Under the pieces are notes generated by a model. That model was not told where the DNA came from, did no database searches, and saw only the letters and a program-made list of their open reading frames with translations. 64,000 nucleotides of DNA from Lytechinus pictus. Lineage: Eukaryota > Echinodermata > Echinoidea > Temnopleuroida > Toxopneustidae. Positions 54,126 to 64,000 of this stretch are shown here, in pieces (positions within the stretch are counted from its first letter, which is position 1; each line of letters starts with the position of its first letter). The translations under genes were made by a program, and so were the position numbers. Location: NCBI RefSeq assembly GCF_037042905.1, contig NC_087258.1:6426501-6490500 (forward strand). Direction: 5' to 3'.

Positions 54126-54376
54126 CAGCAGTTAGGTTTCATATAATGTGGTGTGTTTGATACTAGCACAGATCCCAGGAAGCCTATTGATTTTGAAGTT
54201 CAAAGGTCAAGGTCACAGTGAAGTATTTTCATCGTACCCTTCTGCAGTCCTTGTAAATGCGATAACTTCAGTTGAACTTAACCTAGGCTCATATAATTAT
54301 ACTAGCATGGATCCCAGGAAGCCTAATGATATTGAGGTCAGACAGTCAAAGGTGAAGTCGCCACCTTCCACTTTTC

Positions 54377-54955
54377 CCCGGGTGGGGGGGGGGGGCACTT
54401 ACATTGACGAGTGGATACCATGCGCGACCAAAAAAACATTAAAAAGGATGTCTTTTTCAAGATAAGGCATGTTATGTACGTAACGTAATAAGGGTGTCAA
54501 AAACACTAAAATAATGAAAAAAGGATATCTTTTTCGCTAGGAATGCTATGTGTTTAGGGTCAGATTTGCAAGGGTATAAAAAATTAAGACTAAAATGTTT
54601 TATAAAGGATGTACTTTTTGCCCCAACAGTCAACACTACGTGTTACACTACGTGTTTAGAGTACGATTTGCGCAAGGTGTGGGAGGTGGGGCCGTACTAT
54701 TAGCCAATGATGTAGGTAAAGGTAAAACCGACGACCAACGTCTGTGACATAACAGTTACTTGTTTAGGGGTTCAATCAGGGAATTCTTGCCAAGAGTATC
54801 GTTTTGTTTCCAATACTTGTTAAGGGTAGGTTTTCACACTCCAATGCTTGTTAAGGGGTGCATTTTCAGAAAATAGAAAATACGTTTTTAGGGTGCTTTT
54901 CGAGACCCCATGGTCGCGCATGGTATCCACTCGTCAATGGAAGTGGCCCCCCGGG
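54377..54955. mobile_element. CCCGGG-ended DNA element, copy 2
   Basis: CCCGGGTGGGGG and TGGATACCATGCGCGACCA at the left, inverted at the right (GTGGCCCCCCGGG). Flanks CACTTTTC (54369-54376) and CACATTTC (54956-54963) differ at one of eight positions. Interior parallels copy 1 at 13430 in inverted orientation. Confidence 0.85.
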
Positions 54956-55256
54956 CACATTTCTTGCTTGAACGACATCTCCATTTTGCGCTTTACAGGC
55001 GGGCGTATTTTGTGCTTGCCTTAGTGACACTCTTGTTTTAGTTGATATCATTCACACCAAAACAGTTTAGGGGCACATGTATTGATAAAATCTAGTAATT
55101 TTTTTTTTTGGGGGGGGGGATTTACTAAAGATAAATATACGCTTTAAGTTTCAGATTTGGTCTAATCAATGGTTGCTCCAATTATCTCTTGTTCTTATAC
55201 CCATTTGGGATAATTTCCATTTTGTCTAATATCAAATCTTCAAATTTTCATTTATT

Positions 55257-55410
55257 ATAAGTAGACCAACTGAGCATTAGACTAATGAGAATTAGACTAA
55301 GTGGATATGAGACCAAGTGTAGTGTAGACCAACTGGCAATTAGACCAACTTGATAGTAGACCAAATGGGTTTAGCCCATGTAGTATTGGCCTATCTGAGA
55401 AGTAGGCTAA
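55257..55410. repeat. Degenerate TTAGACCAAGTGG repeat
   Basis: GTAGACCAAC, ATTAGACTAAGTGG and GTAGACCAAATGG at 20-25 bp spacing; as at 35868-36420. Confidence 0.6.
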
Positions 55411-55489
55411 CTGTTGACAAAGAATGAAAACTGCTTTTCCCCGTGAAGAAAGCATGAACAGATATTATACAGGTATAGGATTTTTTCAA

Positions 55490-56160
55490 TTTCAATTCAA
55501 TTCATTTATTTTCCATTAAAAACTCAATCAAAATAAATACATACAAAATTCATAAATAAAAATCGGAAGGACCCCAAGAAAAGCATAGCTTGCGAGGATG
55601 GGGCCCTGTACAATAATTCACAAAACAAAACAGATCTCACGTTGTTAAAGTGTAAATATAAAAAGAAAACAAGCCTCATACACACACACAATCACACCAG
55701 CATACCTACACACACCCATATGCAGAACATTGAGAAGTTAACAAAGTCAAAGAGTAAGAAAGAAAGGAAGCGATAGCGGGAGAGAAAAAGTAAAGGAGAG
55801 ATAGGGAAGAAAGAAAGAGGGAAGATAGAGATCGAGAGGGAGAAAGAATGCCCTCTACTCAGTGCACATCAAACGTTTAAACAATAATTGTTTACATAAG
55901 CATTTGAATCTCGTTAAAGTTGAAGAATTTTTCACAACATAAGGTAACAAATTCCAATCATGAACACCCTGAAATCGTATTGTATGTTGGTTTAATGAGG
56001 TACGTGCAAAAGGAATAAATTTTGATTTGTTTCTGGTCTCATAAGAGTGATAAAAGGAATTTGTTTTAAACATATCATTGAATATTGATGGGAGCTCTTT
56101 TTTTTGAAAATTGAACATAAATATTAAATTGTTTACTGTAACAACGAGAACGAGATATGA
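55490..56160 (-). mobile_element. 5'-truncated LINE: last coding segment and 3' UTR
   Basis: Minus ORF 56118-55855 (87 codons) reads TRNKSKFIPFARTSLNQHTI and FQGVHDWNLLP, the C-terminal tail seen after the RT in CR1-like LINEs. The 3' UTR has AGCATAGCTTGCGAGGATGG and an A-rich end (TTTATTTTCC on plus). Confidence 0.75.
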
Positions 56161-56181
56161 TATTTTACAAGTATTTATACC

Positions 56182-56345
56182 TCGGTCACACTTGCTCTAA
56201 GGCAGCCGTACGGCGAGTCGAAAACAGACGTTTTAAAATTTTTGTACCAGCTACATATAGGTGGTTTGTATAAAAATGAATAAAACGGCTGTTTTTGACT
56301 GACTGTACGGCCGCCCGAGAGCAAAAAGGAAACTAAGAGATAGTC
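56182..56345. mobile_element. Foldback MITE, CCGTACGGC arms
   Basis: GCTCTAAGGCAGCCGTACGG against TACGGCCGCCCGAGAGC, with AAACAGACGTTTTAAA-type inner arms. Confidence 0.6.
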
Positions 56346-56488
56346 ATTATAAAGTTGAAACATATAAAATGCAAATTTTATTTTGTGCAATAAACTAGCA
56401 AACTAAAGACTTTCTGTTTTTTTTTATTTTTTTTTAATGATTCTTAAAAATGATCGTGTTTGTGTGCTGGAGAAGGATGGATATGGAG

Positions 56489-56700
56489 GATAATGATGAT
56501 GATGATTGATGATGATTGATGATGATTGATGATGTATGATAAAGATGATGGTGATGATGATATGGTGGTGGTGATGATGATGATGATGGTGATAATGATG
56601 ATGGTGATGATGGTGATGGTGATTATGATGATGATGATTACGGTGACATGAAGGTTGATAATGATGATAGATGATGATGTGATGATAATGGAGGTGGTGC
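56489..56700. repeat. (GAT)n microsatellite
   Basis: GATGATGATTGAT units and ATGGTGATGATG, interrupted. Confidence 0.9.
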
Positions 56701-57146
56701 TATAAACCAACTAGCTACACTATTCTCTTCTATTTTATTACATGAAATTAAGGAATTTTTGTTTTCCTAATTGTGCTGAAAATGTGGGATCGTAAAATAC
56801 CGGCTTCAAATAAAAATATTTCCTTGTCAAATCTGCAAAATTGAAATATATAATTCATATGATATCATCTCTCTTAATTGCATATCACCCATGTTGTGTC
56901 TATAAACTATTTTGTGGAAATAAGTATAATCTAAACTGTCATATTTACATCACCGATTTTGATGAAGTTTTCAGCATATATTCTTGTTTTATTCTTTTTT
57001 TTTCTCTCTCTCTATTTGGGGTAGATTTAACCTTTTACATCGACCAATACATTTATTCTATAAATGGGAAATATATTGTTTTTTGAGGGAATATTATAGA
57101 CACTCCCTTATATCCCTTTTCTTTTTAATTTTTCTTTCAGCAATGA

Positions 57147-57298
57147 TTATATAAGCCTAACTATAGCGCTTCGCCATTCCCGCAATCCTTTGTATTCTCT
57201 CAGCCACCGTATACGATTCGATTACCTCGGAATTCCAAGAATTGGTGTCGTCCGCCAAGTTTGAATTCAATTGAAGCGAAAAGGAAGAGGAAAGAGTG
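57147..57298 (+). promoter_or_regulatory. Candidate TATA box and non-coding first exon of the rnf207-like gene
   Basis: TTATATAAG at 57147-57155 is followed about 25-30 bp later by a patch with several CG dinucleotides and a possible donor GAGTG|GTAAAT (57299). The acceptor at 61137 could receive it. No other landmark supports a promoter, and the distance and non-coding nature are inferred. Confidence 0.3.
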
Positions 57299-58429
57299 GT
57301 AAATATTTGCTTTTCGGTATATCATGAACTTTTTAAAAATATTTGGCTTACCTTTAAATGCCACTTAACCCTTATGATTACTGTAGAAAAGTCAAATTTA
57401 TGCATCAGTCTTGTTGTAGAAATTAATTATTGAATTTGCCATTTAGGAGGTCATCTAACAGTTAGGCTAAAGGCGCATGCGATTTTTATGCTTACGATAT
57501 CGTATAGACATATCACAAATCTGTGATAGAGTAACTCGAACTGTACGAGAGCTGAATCGCCGGGCACCGTACAGCTACAGGTTTAGAACAGATGCTAATT
57601 TGAATGTGTTGTGTCCAGCCAGGCCCAGGACTCGGGAGGTTTTTTGACATGTTGGAGAATAAACATCATTGAATATCTACATTCAACATTGTATTGACTG
57701 CAAAGTCCAGGCAGTAGACTTAAAGTTTGAATTTCTTAATCAAGATAAAAAAGAATCTGGAAGAAAAAATTGGTTAGGCCTAGGCCCTAATCCTAACTTA
57801 AAATTTGTTTTATAAATTTCAATTTTTCGATATGTTTTTGTCGCCTTTCACACGTTACACCGTATTTTTTTAATTGAAGGTGCTAGGTGCTACTACTCGG
57901 TACTCCTTAGGCTTAAAGAGCAAAATAATAGCAATATGAGTGGATTCTTTATCTTAAGTATAAATTCTGAACTAGTATAAATTAAAAATTTTGTGAAATT
58001 TAGATGGATTTTGACTAAGTAAGAGTCTAGACGATGTTTACACTCAACATCGTTATACTTTTATTGGGTTTAAAATCGCAAAATTATTTCTCGAGACCTT
58101 GCAAATGGGTGGAATTCAAAGCTCGATAGCAGAAAACAAGCACATGAACCCATGTTAATATTTGCATATTTGGAATAATTACGTGCCAAAGTAAATGCAA
58201 AATTTGGTGAAAATGACATGGATTTAATGTGAAACGTCCTTAAAACCAAATTTCAACACCTTACTTGAAATGACCCACTGAGTCAATGATAGTTTACCAC
58301 TGGCAGATGGTAAAATTGGTTCCATGACATTGCTCCAGCGACAATTGTTCAGATGGAAAATATGTGTGTTAAGCCAAACATGAAGTTTAACCTCCAAAAC
58401 TCAATGAACCCTAATCCTTATTTTTGTCT

Positions 58430-59880
58430 CGCCTGCATAGCAGAGCGAGACTATGTAGGCGCCGCTTTTCCAATGGCGGCGTCGTCGTCTTCAACATCAA
58501 ATCTTAACCTAAGGTTAAGTTTTTGAAATGACATAACTTAGAAAGTATATGGACCTAGTTCATGAAACTTGGACATAAGGGTAATCAAGGATTACTGAAC
58601 ATCCTTTTCTTGGTTTCAGGTCACATGACCAAGATCAAAGGTCATTTAGGGTCAATAAACTTAGACCATGTGGGGAATCAGTATCGAAATCTTAACCCGA
58701 GGTTAAAATTTTGAAATGTCATCATAACTTAGAAAGTATAATGCCCCAGTTCACAAAAATTACACATAAGGGTAATCAAGTATTACTTAACATCCTGCTT
58801 GTGTTGCAGGTCACATGACCAAGGTCAAAGGTCATTTAGGGTCAATGAACTTCAGGCATGTTGGGAGTATTTGTTGAATTTCCATTGTAACTGAAATAAA
58901 CGGGGCACAAAATAATGACGCAGGTATAGAGATAAAAAAATCACTTTATTCTCATCTCCATATCTCAGTTCAGTGTTTAACTCCAATCGTCTTCAGACTT
59001 CACAAAAAACAGAGTTCACATACAACTACATGTATAAGGTTGAAGAGTGGTACATGTTGTCTACTCTCTCAATACATATCAATTGTCCTGTTCAGGACAC
59101 ACCCTAAAAATCAACCCCAAAATTGTTTCTATGAATAAACACCTTGCCTGGTGCAGGCATACAATACAGGCTGACCTGTATTGTACATAACTTTCACTTC
59201 AGGCTCTATGCCCAAGAATTATGCTTGCACCTGTTTGTATTTTACATATATATGTAACTTTCTTTCATTCATTCAGACTCTATGCCCAAGGCAAGAGTTA
59301 AACTTGCACCTGTAATTCATATCACTACATAACTTTGAATCGTGGAGCTAGCTCATAAAACTTGGATATTAGTGTAATAAAGTATCACTGAACATCCTGT
59401 GCAAAATTGCGGTGACATGATCAAGGTCAAAGGTCATTTCGGGTCAATGAACTTTGGTCATGTTGGGGGTATTTTTTTAATTTCCATTGTAACTTTGAAT
59501 GTTTATGGACCCAGTTCATAAAACTTGGACATAAGAGCAATCAAGTATCGCTGTACATCCTGTTCGAGTTTCAGGTCACATGACCAAGGTCAAAGGTCAT
59601 TTAGGGTCAATGAATTTTGGTCATTTTGGAGGTATTTTGTGAATTACCATCATAACTTTGAAAGTTTATGGATATAATTAATGAAATGTGGACATAGGGG
59701 TAATCCAGTATCATAATTGCTCATCTTTCACAAGTTGTAGGTCACTTGATCAAGGTCAAATGTCTTTTAGGGTCAATGAATGTAGAATGGTGTTTTTTTA
59801 AATAATTAGTTAAAGTCATCACTGCTGCTATACTGAATCGTGTAATGCAGGCAAGACTGCCAGAGGCGCTCCACTTGTTT
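58430..59880 (+). mobile_element. Second CTGCATAGCAGAGCGAGAC repeat with DR1 motifs, split by an LTR-like insertion
   Basis: Begins GTCTCGCCTGCATAGCAGAG, ends ATGCAGGCAAGACTGCCAGA. AGGTCAAAGGTCA is perfect at 58822, 59424 and 59587 and imperfect at 58632 and 59753. Units parallel the 51.1-kb copy. Confidence 0.78.
58892..59329. mobile_element. Candidate solo LTR (438 bp)
   Basis: Starts TGAAATAAACGGGG and ends ATCACTACA (TG...CA). TAAC on both sides (58888-58891, 59330-59333), and removing it restores the repeat unit. No internal coding region or partner LTR in the window. Confidence 0.55.
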
Positions 59881-60169
59881 CATTATTCTGAACCAAAAAC
59901 TTCACTACAATCGTAACTCTAAGCCTGTGTCCTTTGAGATATGAAGATTGGAGCAAATGCTGTGTCTCCAGTAAAATTAAACCTGTAAAAGTATGGTAAT
60001 AGCCATTCACATGTTTTGACAAAATGAATATCAAAATTCTGTCTTTTCTTCCTGAGATGCTAAACCAAAAGGGTTTTAATAAGAAACTTGCTAATTGTTA
60101 TGCCGCCATCCTGGCTTTGGTCATTGTTGAAAGCCTTTGTACAATTTTTATAACCCGATCACTCAGCCA

Positions 60170-61105
60170 GACAAAATGTTGCGTGGGAATTTCAATCTAA
60201 GATGTGTTAATAAATAAGATCAGAAAAATAGAGGAAGATTTTGGTGAAAGCTTTATGAAAATCCTTCAAAGAATAAGAAAGTTATTTTCTTTTTAGTTTT
60301 CAATTTGTGACATCACATGTGAGCAGCTGCCACATGATATTGGGAATGTCATAAACATTCCATTAATTCCCATTTTTAATGGTTCATAATGACTGAAGAA
60401 AATTTACTTTTAGAAGCAGGTTTGAAGTGATAAATGATATAATAAATGCACAAGTTAAATAATTGAGAATTATCTGAGACAATTGCTGGAATTTATATCA
60501 CATAATGGATGACATCACAAAGGGCCTTTTCACACATGAATCTTGAATCATCATTGTATTGATGATTGCAATTCGTCCTTAGAATCATCGGACCTTACAC
60601 CCGCACACTCGAAAACTGTGTCATTTAAATTTGAATTCCCGAGCAAAAGCAGTATGTATCCTTGGTGACTTGTCAATCAAAGCACTGTATCGATACGATG
60701 AGTGCATGACATTTGTATTACGGAAGTGCTTGAAAGGACATGTAAGCTCCACCCCCAAAAGATGTTTTGGAGGTCAAACCTTTCACACGTAAAATTCGTA
60801 CTGTAATTTGAGTGAAACTTAATTGGAATTCACCTCTGGAGTAGAATTAGAATTTGTGATTGTGATTAATGTTTGTGATTCTAGTTTGGTTTCACACGTG
60901 CTAAAAATTTGTCATTAGCCTTATTTTTCACTGGAATCATTCAAATTGCGATTTTTTACTGTGTGAAAGGGTGGTAACTAAAAAACTAAAGATCCATAAC
61001 TCTGTTTTTCTCTAATGGATGCCCGCCAAATCTTCACTAACATTTTTTTTTCCTGATTTATTAAAACCAACTATGTCAGGGTAAACTTCCCCTTTGAATC
61101 TCAAA
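60170..61105. mobile_element. Foldback MITE of the 1-460 family, hosting a nested MITE, ahead of rnf207 exon
   Basis: CAATTTGTGACATCACATGTG and GAGCAGCTGCC match the arm at 110-135, and GTCAGGGTAAACTTCCCCTTT matches the outer end at 430-452. Interrupted by 60521-60974. Confidence 0.6.
60521..60974. mobile_element. Nested MITE with GGGCCTTTTCACAC ends
   Basis: AGGGCCTTTTCACACATGAA against TACTGTGTGAAAGGGTGG; inner GAATCATCATTG and GGAATCATTCAAATTGCG arms. Confidence 0.65.
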
Positions 61106-61137
61106 TTTCCATATATTTATTTGAAACCGGTTTCCAG

Positions 61138-61384
61138 AATCCATTGACGTCGGAGTCAAGGATGCGATGTGCGATCCCTTCAAACCTTCAGCGATGTCAG
61201 GTGAGATCTTTCAGCCTCTCGAGACTTTCGAGGAGCAGGTGGAGTCCGGGCGTGGCCCCCTGACATGTCGTCTCTGCACCCAGCAGTATGACGACCCACG
61301 GATCCTCAACTGCCATCATGTCTTCTGTGGAAACTGCCTGCGTGGGAGGGCTGTGGATGGATTCATGACGTGCCCTTTATGTGG
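61138..61384 (+). CDS. rnf207: rnf207 first coding exon with 5' UTR (RING finger)
   Basis: Acceptor TTTCCAG|AATCC at 61136-61137. The reading frame stays open back to the exon start, so coding upstream of 61194 cannot be excluded. Donor TGTGG|GTAAGT, phase 2. It holds the whole RING finger. Confidence 0.75.
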
Positions 61385-63452
61385 GTAAGTAACTGGATGA
61401 TATTAATCAGTAACTAGTCTTGAGGAGCAGACAGCTCAGACAGTATATTTTTTTTAATACTACAAAGAGCATTTATAAAAATATATAAAAAAATAGCGCA
61501 TTTGGAACTTTATTTTGTTGAGACCCCCATCCCCCGCATTAGATTACACGTATACATTTAAAATTTTGGCGAAAGAAAAGTGACTCAGTCTCACGGAGAT
61601 TATGTCAATTATTTCTCACCAATTTTCATTGTGATTGTGCAGTCAACAACCAGGATCTTTGAGTGAGGGGCAGAATCAGCTCCTATAGTCTTTTTTAGGC
61701 ATAAAAATAACTCTGTGTTTACAGGGTAAGCAATATTGATTGTTAACAATGAGAGCAAACTATCTAATTGGCTCTTCTTTGTTCAGTGGAAGTGAACTAC
61801 CTGATATTTTACACAATTTGTAAAACAGTAATATATGGTTATATAAACCTTATCAAGGTGTCTTAGGAATGCAGCTATATTTGTGCGATACAATATTAAT
61901 GGTCACCTCCTTGATAAGTTTGTCATAGAAAATTTGACAGTTTGGGTTTCTCTTTTCTTAATACACACCTTCTACAGTATTTTGTGAAGTTTACAAGTAT
62001 GTTCACAGGATGCTACATAACTTCTTAGAAGCACTTGCCCAGTCAGGCAAGTAAATTTTTAAATAGTTGGAATATACTTGCCCAAAAATCTATTTCACTT
62101 GCCCGAAAAAAAATCAATAAAAAAAAAGTTTTACCTCTTCAAAAGAAAGTTTTGCGGTTTTATAAACCATTGACCTTTTTCTCTCTTTTTCCAAAGTGAT
62201 TTTATCTTGCCTGCCATGACCAAAATAAGGGTCAATTTATCATATCAACCCTAATTTTGGTCATCCTACTGAGAATTTTGCTTGCCCAATTTGGGCAAGT
62301 AGTTTGGGTCTTTACTTCAAAACACTTTCCTGACTCTAACTTTTACTTGCCCCGGGCAAGTGCTTATGTAGCAGTAGCAACCTGGTTCATATGACAAGAC
62401 TGTTTAATGTTCAACTCAATCCACATTCCAAACATCTCGTTATGGGATTGGTCAAAAGTAAATACATTATTTTATATACCGGTACATGTATATGTTCATA
62501 AAGCCTGACTTCATAGGTTCAACTCTATAATTAAAAGAAAATTATATTCTGAAGGTGCATAGTATGAATCTTGCTAGAGGATTGGTCAAAATCAATCATT
62601 TTGAACCAGACTGTATTCAGAGGTTCAACTCCAGATTTTTTTTCTCCAACAGTACTCGTAGCTTCCTGACCAGTGGTTCTAATCTACCACCAGCTGATCC
62701 TGTCATCAACTTCCTTCTAAAGTCGTCTGAACAAGAGAGGGCACTGTGTGCTAACTGTGACACTGTAAGTATGCCCCTGAATAAAGAACTCATTTTGCCT
62801 TACTCTACAATTGAAATGAAACTGGCAGTGCTGCCATAAAAATGAATTTGTTTATATCCGCGATTCCGTGTGCATAGTTTCTTTGAAATGTCAGATGATT
62901 ATCCATGGACGAACTGTTGTAGGATAAGAAAATGCCCTTTTTTCCATTGAAGAAATATTCATGATATTTAGGGCTTCAGCATATTACTAAAGGACGCAAG
63001 AAGCAATGAAAATCTGGAATAATTGTTCCTATTTATGATGTAAAAAAAGAAGAAGAAGCTAATAGATGTTATGCATACGACATCACCTCATAGCGCCGTC
63101 CCTCAGAGGATATTGAGATACATGCTAACAGAGTTGTCAGATATGTGCCAGACAAAGATCACCACTGCATGTAAGGCAATGGCTTCAGCCTCTAAGATGG
63201 CAGAATAATAACGTCAATGCATAAGGTCTGTACTACTGTTTGAGGAGTCCCTAAGTAACATGTGCCAATACATGCATTAATGGCTTTCAATGCTTTCCTA
63301 TTTTTAGGTTCAAGGTTCTATGTTCTTCTGCAATACCTGTAATCAGGCTCTGTGTGCATTGTGTAAAGAGGAAACCCATATGGCCAAAATGTTTGCCTCC
63401 CATAAGCTTGTTCCTCTCAAGAAACGAACAAAGGAACAACACAGGAAATGTG
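61194..63452 (+). CDS. rnf207: RNF207-like RING/B-box protein, 5' part (three exons; continues past right edge)
   Basis: Exons 61194-61384, 62653-62764 and 63308-63452 encode 149 residues. MSGEIFQPLE at the start matches human RNF207 MSGAIFGPLE, which is why I prefer 61194 over the upstream in-frame ATG at 61167. RING finger C3HC4: C25, C28, C40, H42, C45, C48, C60, C63, with LRGRAVDGFMTCPLC against human LRGRATDGRLTCPLC. B-box: C96, C99, C109, C112, C117, C120, H125, H133, with FFCNTC and THMAKMFASH against human YFCNTC and THRARMFARH. Phases are 2, 0, 1, all GT/AG. In vertebrates RNF207 is a cardiac RING protein that modulates the HERG channel with HSP70-type partners; a role here is unknown. 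The coiled coil and C-terminal hydrophobic segment would lie beyond 64,000. Confidence 0.87.
62024..62372. mobile_element. ACTTGCCC / GGGCAAGT foldback repeat in rnf207 intron
   Basis: AGCACTTGCCCAGTCAGGCAAG at the left, CTTGCCCCGGGCAAGTGCTT at the right, and further GCCCAATTTGGGCAAGTAG copies inside. Two imperfect palindromes bound an AT-rich core. Confidence 0.6.
62653..62764 (+). CDS. rnf207: rnf207 second coding exon
   Basis: Acceptor CCAACAG|TACTC, donor GACACT|GTAAGT, phase 0. LPPADPVINFL matches human LPPVDRLLQFL, and CANCD gives the first two B-box ligands. Confidence 0.87.
63308..63452 (+). CDS. rnf207: rnf207 third coding exon (B-box)
   Basis: Acceptor TTTTTAG|GTTC, donor AATGTG|GTATGT, phase 1. 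It carries six of the eight B-box ligands. The next exon is not in the window: the ATTACAG near 63968 would give an immediate stop. Confidence 0.87.
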
Positions 63453-64000
63453 GTATGTTGGTAGATCAAACAATTTGATATGTTCATTATAATATAACTT
63501 GATTATTGTTTTAATTGATACTTATTTCTGTAACTCTCGCAGCTTTCTGCTATACATAATGCCAAGCTGGTATATAACTAATTACATAGGAGACATTTAC
63601 ATCTAAGTTAATCGGCTGTAGTGGCTGACCTTATATACAACTGAAATTACTCTTGGGTCTTTTTATCAAAGTGGACACTATAGCAGAGCAGGAATTCAAA
63701 CTCACAAGCTCACGATCATGAATACAATGCTAGACCACATGGATCTTATGGTCTAGCGGTCCTTTACTGATCTGATAGTGCTCTGATCATATTTTTGGAA
63801 GGGGGGGTAATAGTGCTCAATAAAAAATCATTTCTATGCTTAGTTTATCATCTTTACATGCTTGGGTTTTCATTAACAAAATAGCTACCATGGCTTGAAA
63901 AAAATCTGTACATAATTATATGTAGTTATGTGGCACTATAGGCAATTCTTTATCATCTTCATATTACAGGCTTCTAGTTTTGACATTTTGAATCACTTAA
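63453..64000. other. rnf207 intron sequence at right edge, with a SINE-like piece
   Basis: 63680-63750 has GGAATTCAAACTCACAAGCTC then CATGGATC on plus, perhaps a minus-strand SINE head with a poor B box. No further exon found. Confidence 0.35.

Noticed and set aside
56444..56710. Ile/Ser/Thr-rich 88-codon minus ORF
   Set aside because: Translation of the (GAT)n microsatellite.
63966..64000. Fourth rnf207 coding exon at the right edge
   Set aside because: After ATTACAG the phase-1 frame meets TAG within three codons.

Overview
This is animal nuclear DNA: AT-rich, intron-rich and packed with degraded transposable elements. The two genes encode metazoan proteins that I recognise. Several repeat families look like ones I remember from sea urchin genomes, for example elements beginning AAGGTCAAGTCCACCCC and palindromic elements ending in TTTCATGAAAC-type sequence. 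An echinoderm, probably a sea urchin, is my best guess. That is recall and has not been checked by search.

Layout. (1) 1-27 kb holds no host gene that I can support. It is a mosaic of foldback MITEs, tRNA-derived SINE pieces, fragments of CR1/L2/Jockey-like LINEs, and a dense cluster of cut-and-paste DNA elements at 12.7-26.1 kb, several with intact terminal repeats and target-site duplications. (2) 27,031-50,535 (+) is a complete orthologue of HPS3, a subunit of the BLOC-2 complex of lysosome-related organelle biogenesis. I resolve it into 19 coding exons with consistent splice phases (3,345 nt, 1,114 codons plus stop). Its introns are full of MITEs, SINEs and minisatellites, and a second copy of a 1.4-kb hAT-like element sits in intron 7. 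(3) 50.6-57.1 kb is repeat-rich 3' flank. (4) 57.1 kb to the right edge carries the 5' part of a RNF207-like RING/B-box gene (+). Three coding exons lie in the window, with a possible TATA-linked non-coding first exon at 57.15-57.30 kb; the rest of the gene lies beyond 64,000.

The two genes are not known to act together. HPS3 is a cytosolic trafficking factor; RNF207 is a RING protein linked in vertebrates to cardiac potassium channel regulation.

I found no new multi-gene system. The most unusual signals are: (a) decayed tandem copies of parts of hps3 exons 4, 8, 16 and 19, each displaced by about 140-190 bp; (b) two DNA transposons carrying arrays of a conserved core motif in diverged spacers, one with a GC-rich core at about 110-bp spacing; (c) a repeat family carrying tandem perfect DR1 nuclear-receptor motifs; (d) a 36-bp perfect palindrome centred on TGACGTCA inside an hps3 intron; and (e) a short MITE family lying within about 10-50 bp of hps3 splice sites.
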